64,000 bases of DNA from a virus. Below, piece by piece: positions 60,804 to 64,000 of this stretch; the first letter of the stretch is position 1; each line of letters starts with the position of its first letter. Under the pieces are notes generated by a model. It did no database searches. It saw only the letters and a program-made list of their open reading frames with translations, and was not told the origin of the DNA. A program made the translations under genes and the position numbers. Location: positions 1 through 64,000 of IMG/VR virus record IMGVR_UViG_3300028025_002503; one strand, given 5' to 3'.

Positions 60804-61067
60804 ATGGCAGCTGCTAAGAAAATTAAGAAGGCACAAGTTGGTGGCAAGTATCAGTCTATGGGAGATGCTACTAAAGTTAGTGCTAAAAAATCCAAATATG
60901 TTTCTGAAGACGGAAACTATAAAATGAAATTTAAAGGTGGGGATGATAATTCTGCACCTACCAGTGCTGTTCAAAGAAGAACAGTAAAAGGATTTTTAAA
61001 AGGAGCACCAAAAGCTGCTGGTAAAATGACTTTGAAATCTGGTGGTAAAGTTTCTAAAAAGAAATAA
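60804..61067 (+). CDS. lysine-rich protein with GG motifs
   Basis: An 87-residue protein: MAAAKKIKKAQVGGKYQSMG, a lysine-rich middle, and GKMTLKSGGKVSKKK at the end. The KKIKKAQVGG start recurs in the protein at 61737 (KIRRAQDGE, KIKKAQVGK). ATG 60804 was chosen over earlier in-frame codons because those overlap the preceding gene. Function unknown. Confidence 0.6.
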   Translation: MAAAKKIKKAQVGGKYQSMGDATKVSAKKSKYVSEDGNYKMKFKGGDDNSAPTSAVQRRTVKGFLKGAPKAAGKMTLKSGGKVSKKK

Positions 61068-61069
61068 CC

Positions 61070-61231
61070 ATGGCTACAGATAAAAAGTGGATGCAAAAAG
61101 CTTCTGCTTCTATTAAACGTAGAGGTACAGAAGGTAAATGCACTCCCATCACCAAACCTGGATGTACAGGTAAAGCTAAAGCCCTAGCTAAGACATTCAA
61201 AAAGATTGCTAAAGCTCGTAAAGGTAAATAA
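61070..61231 (+). CDS. 53-residue basic phage protein
   Basis: MATDKKWMQKASASIKRRGT, GKCTPITKPGCTGK, then ALAKTFKKIAKARKGK. The pattern (W-x-Q-K-A start, two cysteines or equivalents, and an A-L-A-K-T-F-K-K end) resembles a small protein found in many phages of different hosts. Basic and helical; likely virion-associated. Two bases separate it from each neighbour. Confidence 0.6.
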   Translation: MATDKKWMQKASASIKRRGTEGKCTPITKPGCTGKAKALAKTFKKIAKARKGK

Positions 61232-61232
61232 G

Positions 61233-61583
61233 ATGGCTAGAATACCTAAGAACAAAGTGTATAATCCACAGAAAGCAGAAGCTTATGTAGGAAAAGATGT
61301 TCTTAAGAATGGTGGTAAAACACCTGCTTGGACACGTTCTGAAGGAAAAGATCCAAAAGGTGGACTCAACCGTAAAGGTGTTGCTAGCTATAGAGCTGCT
61401 AATCCTGGATCTAAACTTAAGATGGCAGTAACCACTCCTCCTTCAAAATTAAAGAAGGGTAGTAAGGCTGCTAATAGAAGAAAGAGTTTCTGTGCAAGGA
61501 TGTCAGGGGTTAAAGGACCTATGACAAAACCTAACGGTAAACCTACAAGAAAATCACTGGCACTTAAAAAATGGAATTGTTGA
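61233..61583 (+). CDS. conserved basic phage protein (DUF6321-like)
   Basis: A 116-residue protein. TPAWTRSEGKDPKGGLNRKG, then SFCARMSGVKGPMTKPNGKP and TRKSLALKKWNC, resemble a widely distributed phage family I know as DUF6321; the number is from memory. Function unknown. The N-terminal KNGGK matches the GG motif of neighbours. Start ATG 61233 lies one base after the preceding stop. Confidence 0.65.
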   Translation: MARIPKNKVYNPQKAEAYVGKDVLKNGGKTPAWTRSEGKDPKGGLNRKGVASYRAANPGSKLKMAVTTPPSKLKKGSKAANRRKSFCARMSGVKGPMTKPNGKPTRKSLALKKWNC

Positions 61584-61584
61584 T

Positions 61585-61734
61585 ATGAAAAAGATGATTA
61601 AACGTAAAGATGGATCTGTATCACAACATGGTTTGTGGGATTCTATTCGTGAGAACAAAGGATCTGGAAAGAAACCTACAGCACAAATGTTAAAGCAAGA
61701 AAAGAAGATTAAGTCACAAACTAAAAAGAAATAA
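61585..61734 (+). CDS. 49-residue basic protein, LWDSIR type
   Basis: MKKMIKRKDGSVSQHGLWDS, then IRENKGSGKKPTAQMLKQEK. The GLW-x-x-I, N/K-x-GSG and PT motifs recall a short phage protein family with an LW-x-NI-x-x-KR-x(n)-GSG pattern. Very basic. One base after the preceding stop and two before the next start. Confidence 0.6.
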   Translation: MKKMIKRKDGSVSQHGLWDSIRENKGSGKKPTAQMLKQEKKIKSQTKKK

Positions 61735-61736
61735 TT

Positions 61737-62390
61737 ATGGCAACTGTTAAGAAAATTAGAAGAGCTCAAGATGGTGAAGATGTACCATGTCCTCCAGGTG
61801 GGGGTGGAAAATGTAGACCATCTGGTTCTCCCAGATTTTCTATAGGTGCTAGTACTTCAGGAGGAAAAGGAAGAAGTTATAAAATAACTAAAGAAGATGA
61901 GGAAGAGGGTAGAATAAAAAGGATTGGTGAAAGAATAAAGACTAGTGCTAAGAACTCTGTTCCACAATCAACTGCTCCTGGTGTAAGAGGTGAAAAGAAA
62001 GGAAAAGAAAGTTTTTTTGGTGGTGATAAAGATATTAACGAAGCTAAATACGGAAAGAAAATGACAAAGATTAAAAAAGCTCAAGTAGGTAAACTTGTAA
62101 CTAAGAAGAAAGCTGCTGTAGATTCAGTTGAAAGTGAAATGTATCCTGGTAAGATGATTCCTAAATCTTCTGTAACCAAAGGACCATACATCACTCCTAA
62201 GAAATCTACTCCTAAGAAGAAAATGAAATCTGGTGGATCGTTCCCTGACCTTAATAAGGATGGTAAGATCACTAAGGCTGACATTCTTAAAGGACGTGGA
62301 GTTATTAAGAATGGTGGTAAGATGGCAAAGAAAGCCAAGTCTGGAATGAAAATGATGAGTGGTGGTAAATGTAAATATGGTTGTAAATAA
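61737..62390 (+). CDS. lysine-rich protein with EF-hand-like loop
   Basis: A 217-residue basic protein: MATVKKIRRAQDGEDVPCPP, a glycine/cysteine-containing segment, repeated KKIKKAQVGK-type motifs, and at residues 171-182 the sequence DLNKDGKITKAD. That is a complete 12-residue calcium-binding EF-hand/dockerin-type loop, with acidic or polar ligands at positions 1, 3, 5 and 12 and the glycine at 6. The C-terminus holds KNGGKMAKKAKSGMKMMSGG and KCKYGCK. It might be a metal-stabilised, packaged protein; function unknown. Confidence 0.65.
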   Translation: MATVKKIRRAQDGEDVPCPPGGGGKCRPSGSPRFSIGASTSGGKGRSYKITKEDEEEGRIKRIGERIKTSAKNSVPQSTAPGVRGEKKGKESFFGGDKDINEAKYGKKMTKIKKAQVGKLVTKKKAAVDSVESEMYPGKMIPKSSVTKGPYITPKKSTPKKKMKSGGSFPDLNKDGKITKADILKGRGVIKNGGKMAKKAKSGMKMMSGGKCKYGCK

Positions 62391-62545
62391 TGACATCAGG
62401 TAAAGCTAAGAAATCAGGCAAACCTAAAAAGGCTCCTAAAGTTCCTAACTCTAGACCTAAGGATAATTATATGAAGGAAGCTGACACAAAGCTTCGTCTT
62501 AAGAGTCCTCAGTGGCCTATGAAACAAAAGCGTTTATCAAAATAA
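62390..62545 (+). CDS. 51-residue basic protein, last gene of the rightward block
   Basis: MTSGKAKKSGKPKKAPKVPN, then SRPKDNYMKEADTKLRLKSP and a lysine-rich end. Starts on the preceding stop (TAATG) and ends two bases before the bidirectional terminator. Proline/lysine-rich, DNA-binding style composition; function unknown. Confidence 0.6.
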   Translation: MTSGKAKKSGKPKKAPKVPNSRPKDNYMKEADTKLRLKSPQWPMKQKRLSK

Positions 62546-62546
62546 T

Positions 62547-62572
62547 AAAAGCCCCTTTTTACAGGGGCTTTT
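62547..62572. terminator. bidirectional intrinsic terminator
   Basis: AAAAGCCCCT pairs perfectly with AGGGGCTTTT around the loop TTTTAC. The stem is followed by T-runs on both strands, so it can end the rightward structural block and the leftward phoH block that converge here. Confidence 0.85.
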
Positions 62573-62575
62573 TTA

Positions 62576-62875
62576 TTACAGCGATGTCAGCTCATAGAAC
62601 CTTATTGCATCTTCTGGTTCTAAATAGATTTCTGTCTGATAGGTGTTGCGCTCACGCTTGTATCCCTTCATTTTATTTGTCTTAGGATCTACATCAGGAA
62701 CCTGTTGAGCTCTTTCATGTATATCATCCAACAATACAAGCATCCTACCATCTTCCATAGACACTGCTCTAATCACTTTCTCAATGTTAAAGCTGTCTTT
62801 GAATAACTTAAACTCAGGTGCTTCAGGAGTTCCACCTGCCACTTCTTTGCGTGTAAACACGAATTGATTTTTCAT
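62576..62875 (-). CDS. small protein downstream of phoH, function unknown
   Basis: A 99-residue protein beginning MKNQFVFTRKEVAGGTPEAP, with an acidic helix/strand pair (VSMEDGRMLVLLDDIHERAQ) and a polar lysine-rich segment, ending DAIRFYELTSL. ATG 62875 has the A-rich leader AAAACAAACAAA; an upstream ATG at 62902 would overlap phoH. It lies 10 bases after phoH in the same direction, last gene of this leftward operon. No family recognised. Confidence 0.6.
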   Translation of the reverse strand: MKNQFVFTRKEVAGGTPEAPEFKLFKDSFNIEKVIRAVSMEDGRMLVLLDDIHERAQQVPDVDPKTNKMKGYKRERNTYQTEIYLEPEDAIRFYELTSL

Positions 62876-62885
62876 TTTGTTTGTT

Positions 62886-63539
62886 TTATTTACCGTATTC
62901 ATAATCTAAAATCTTACCAACAATGTCACTCCTGTGATTCTCTTTGAGCTTGATGTATTGTATCTCTTCTATTCTCTTAGAGAGCTCAATAGCATATGCT
63001 AATCCATTCATTCCATTGTCTCTGATGTCTGTTTGTTCCAGATCACCATTAATGATAATCTTTCCTGTCTTACCTATTCTTGTGAGAATAGCAAGCATTT
63101 GAGCCTTTGTCAAGTTCTGAGCTTCTTCTACAATCAATAGGTCATCAATGGTCTTACCCCTGATGAATTGTACAGGATAGGTGAGAATCTTCTTTTGCTC
63201 AAGTAGTTCTGTTATCTTTAGATGATCGTAGCACTTAAGCAGATTCTCTTGGAATGCTTCTAGATAGGGATTAAATTTATCTTCTATCGCTCCAGGAAGA
63301 AATCCTAGACTGTTCCCCACTTCAATTGTAGCTCTTGTAACAAACACCTTTTCACATTGCTTCTTAAAGAGGAAATCTAAAGCACACTGTGCTCCAACTA
63401 ATGACTTACCAGATCCAGCTCTACCAGTGATGATAACAATTTGATTATTAATAATCAATCGTTTAGCTTCGATCTGTTCTTCATTTAAAGAAATCTTGTA
63501 TGATATTTCTCCTTTCCTTACTCTATTCGGTTCCTTCAT
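62886..63539 (-). CDS. phoH: PhoH-like ATPase
   Basis: A 217-residue protein of the PhoH family, a P-loop NTPase common in phages, with an RNA- or phosphate-related role that is not settled. The Walker A motif is GRAGSGKS (residues 39-46), preceded by SLNEEQIEAKRLI; FVTRATIEVGNSLGFLPG follows; Walker B is LLIVEEAQNLTKAQ; then GKIIINGDLEQTDI and the C-terminal LKENHRSDIVGKIL (arginine). All expected motifs are present, so it is probably functional. Its start codon lies inside the end of an overlapping homing endonuclease gene. Opposite in strand to the structural block, so likely early or middle expressed. Confidence 0.9.
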   Translation of the reverse strand: MKEPNRVRKGEISYKISLNEEQIEAKRLIINNQIVIITGRAGSGKSLVGAQCALDFLFKKQCEKVFVTRATIEVGNSLGFLPGAIEDKFNPYLEAFQENLLKCYDHLKITELLEQKKILTYPVQFIRGKTIDDLLIVEEAQNLTKAQMLAILTRIGKTGKIIINGDLEQTDIRDNGMNGLAYAIELSKRIEEIQYIKLKENHRSDIVGKILDYEYGK

Positions 63540-63999
63540 AAAATCTTAAATTTGTTTGATTGTATTTAGCTAAAGTTAATTTATAACGTAACGTGTTAAC
63601 GTTCATGTTAATAGATTCTGCTGCATCTTTAATAGAGTTAAACACTTCTTCTGTAACAATGTTTTTTATCTTTTTAGATCTAGCATGATTTAACGATTTT
63701 AAATGTTTAGTAACTTCACTTTGAGATTTGTTAAACATAGGATTTTTTTCTCCTAATTTACTTTCTCTATATTTTATTTTAGAAAGATCAGATCTAATCG
63801 TACCTGTTAAAGAGTTGCTAATTTTTTGCTTAGTTTCACAAGTATGTCTAAAAAGTCCTTTTTTATTTTTATTATAAGGAACATTTCCTTTTCCTACACC
63901 TTCTCCACCAAATGAACAATTTAAACCTCGTTTAAATGAGTTATATTTATTTATATAAAATATCTCTAAATTTGATAACTCTTGTTTTGAATTTGCAGA
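63523..63999 (-). CDS. GIY-YIG homing endonuclease, C-terminal part (cut by window edge)
   Basis: The reading frame is open from the right edge to its stop; about 158 residues are visible. From the edge: LEIFYINKYNSFKRGLN and GGEGVGKG, the end of a GIY-YIG catalytic domain including its conserved glutamate; then a NUMOD3-type region (HTCETKQKISNSLTG, GEKNPMFNKSQSEVTKH); then a NUMOD1-like DNA-binding helix-turn-helix (VFNSIKDAAESINMNVNTL). The GIY and YIG motifs lie beyond the window. Its last 17 bases overlap the start of phoH in another frame. Probably a free-standing mobile gene; an intron-borne origin cannot be excluded. Confidence 0.75.
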   Translation of the reverse strand, partial: SANSKQELSNLEIFYINKYNSFKRGLNCSFGGEGVGKGNVPYNKNKKGLFRHTCETKQKISNSLTGTIRSDLSKIKYRESKLGEKNPMFNKSQSEVTKHLKSLNHARSKKIKNIVTEEVFNSIKDAAESINMNVNTLRYKLTLAKYNQTNLRFYEGTE

Positions 64000-64000
64000 A

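Noticed and set aside
62576-63999. Independent integrated mobile element covering the leftward genes
   Set aside because: Only the homing endonuclease is mobile in type; PhoH and the small gene fit the ordinary opposite-strand block, separated by a normal bidirectional terminator.
1-64000. Alternative genetic code (TAG or TGA read as an amino acid), known in some crAss-like phages
   Set aside because: Genes end in TAA, TAG and TGA at sensible positions (for example TAG at 4942, 44527, 49969 and 51979; TGA at 3085 and 61583), and all large genes are open under the standard code.

Overview
The window is a 64 kb piece of an AT-rich double-stranded DNA phage genome with podovirus-type structural genes, most likely a crAss-like phage (order Crassvirales) infecting a member of the Bacteroidetes. 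Four observations support this. The head-to-tail gene order matches crAss-like phages: major capsid protein, ring/connector proteins, IHF-fold protein, P22 gp4-like tail tubular protein, giant tail hub protein, ejected cargo proteins, virion RNA polymerase. A 4581-residue protein carries the D-x-D-x-D metal site (DFDID) of crAss-like virion RNA polymerases. Putative promoters have the Bacteroidetes form, TTTG, about 20 bases, TAnnTTTG. Starts are preceded by A-rich stretches rather than Shine-Dalgarno motifs. All three stop codons are used, so the standard code applies. Family assignments were made by eye, without database searches.

Layout. Bases 1-7.4 kb hold the end of an upstream gene, the capsid protein, an unusual run of RNA hairpins, connector-type proteins, a collar-domain fibre and a short fibre-stub protein, closed by a strong terminator. 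Bases 7.5-23 kb begin with a promoter, then a metallophosphoesterase-like protein, the neck and tail genes, and two glycine-rich cargo proteins. Bases 23-44.5 kb start at another promoter and encode a third cargo protein, the giant virion RNA polymerase, and a 1598-residue protein containing a PD-(D/E)XK (RecB-like) nuclease. Bases 44.7-50 kb are a 1766-residue mosaic tail fibre. Bases 50-52.7 kb are a lysis cassette (spanin-like pair, holin candidate, GH19 endolysin). Bases 52.8-59.2 kb are a host-range module of adhesins: three proteins share one N-terminal docking peptide and three share another N-terminal domain, followed by unrelated C-termini (YadA-like repeats, BspA-like leucine-rich repeats, PKD plus leucine-rich repeats). 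Bases 59.2-62.5 kb are a ferritin-like protein and a train of small, lysine-rich proteins, many beginning on the stop codon of the gene before.

A bidirectional terminator at 62.55 kb ends this rightward block. Beyond it, genes run leftward: a small unknown protein, a PhoH-like ATPase and the C-terminal part of a GIY-YIG homing endonuclease cut by the window edge. This fits the two opposed gene blocks typical of crAss-like genomes. Portal, terminase and most replication genes lie outside the window.

Working model: on infection the ejected proteins, including the virion RNA polymerase, enter the cell and transcribe early genes. The structural block is later transcribed by host RNA polymerase from the Bacteroidetes-type promoters. 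No tRNA genes, CRISPR arrays, integrases or insertion sequences were seen.
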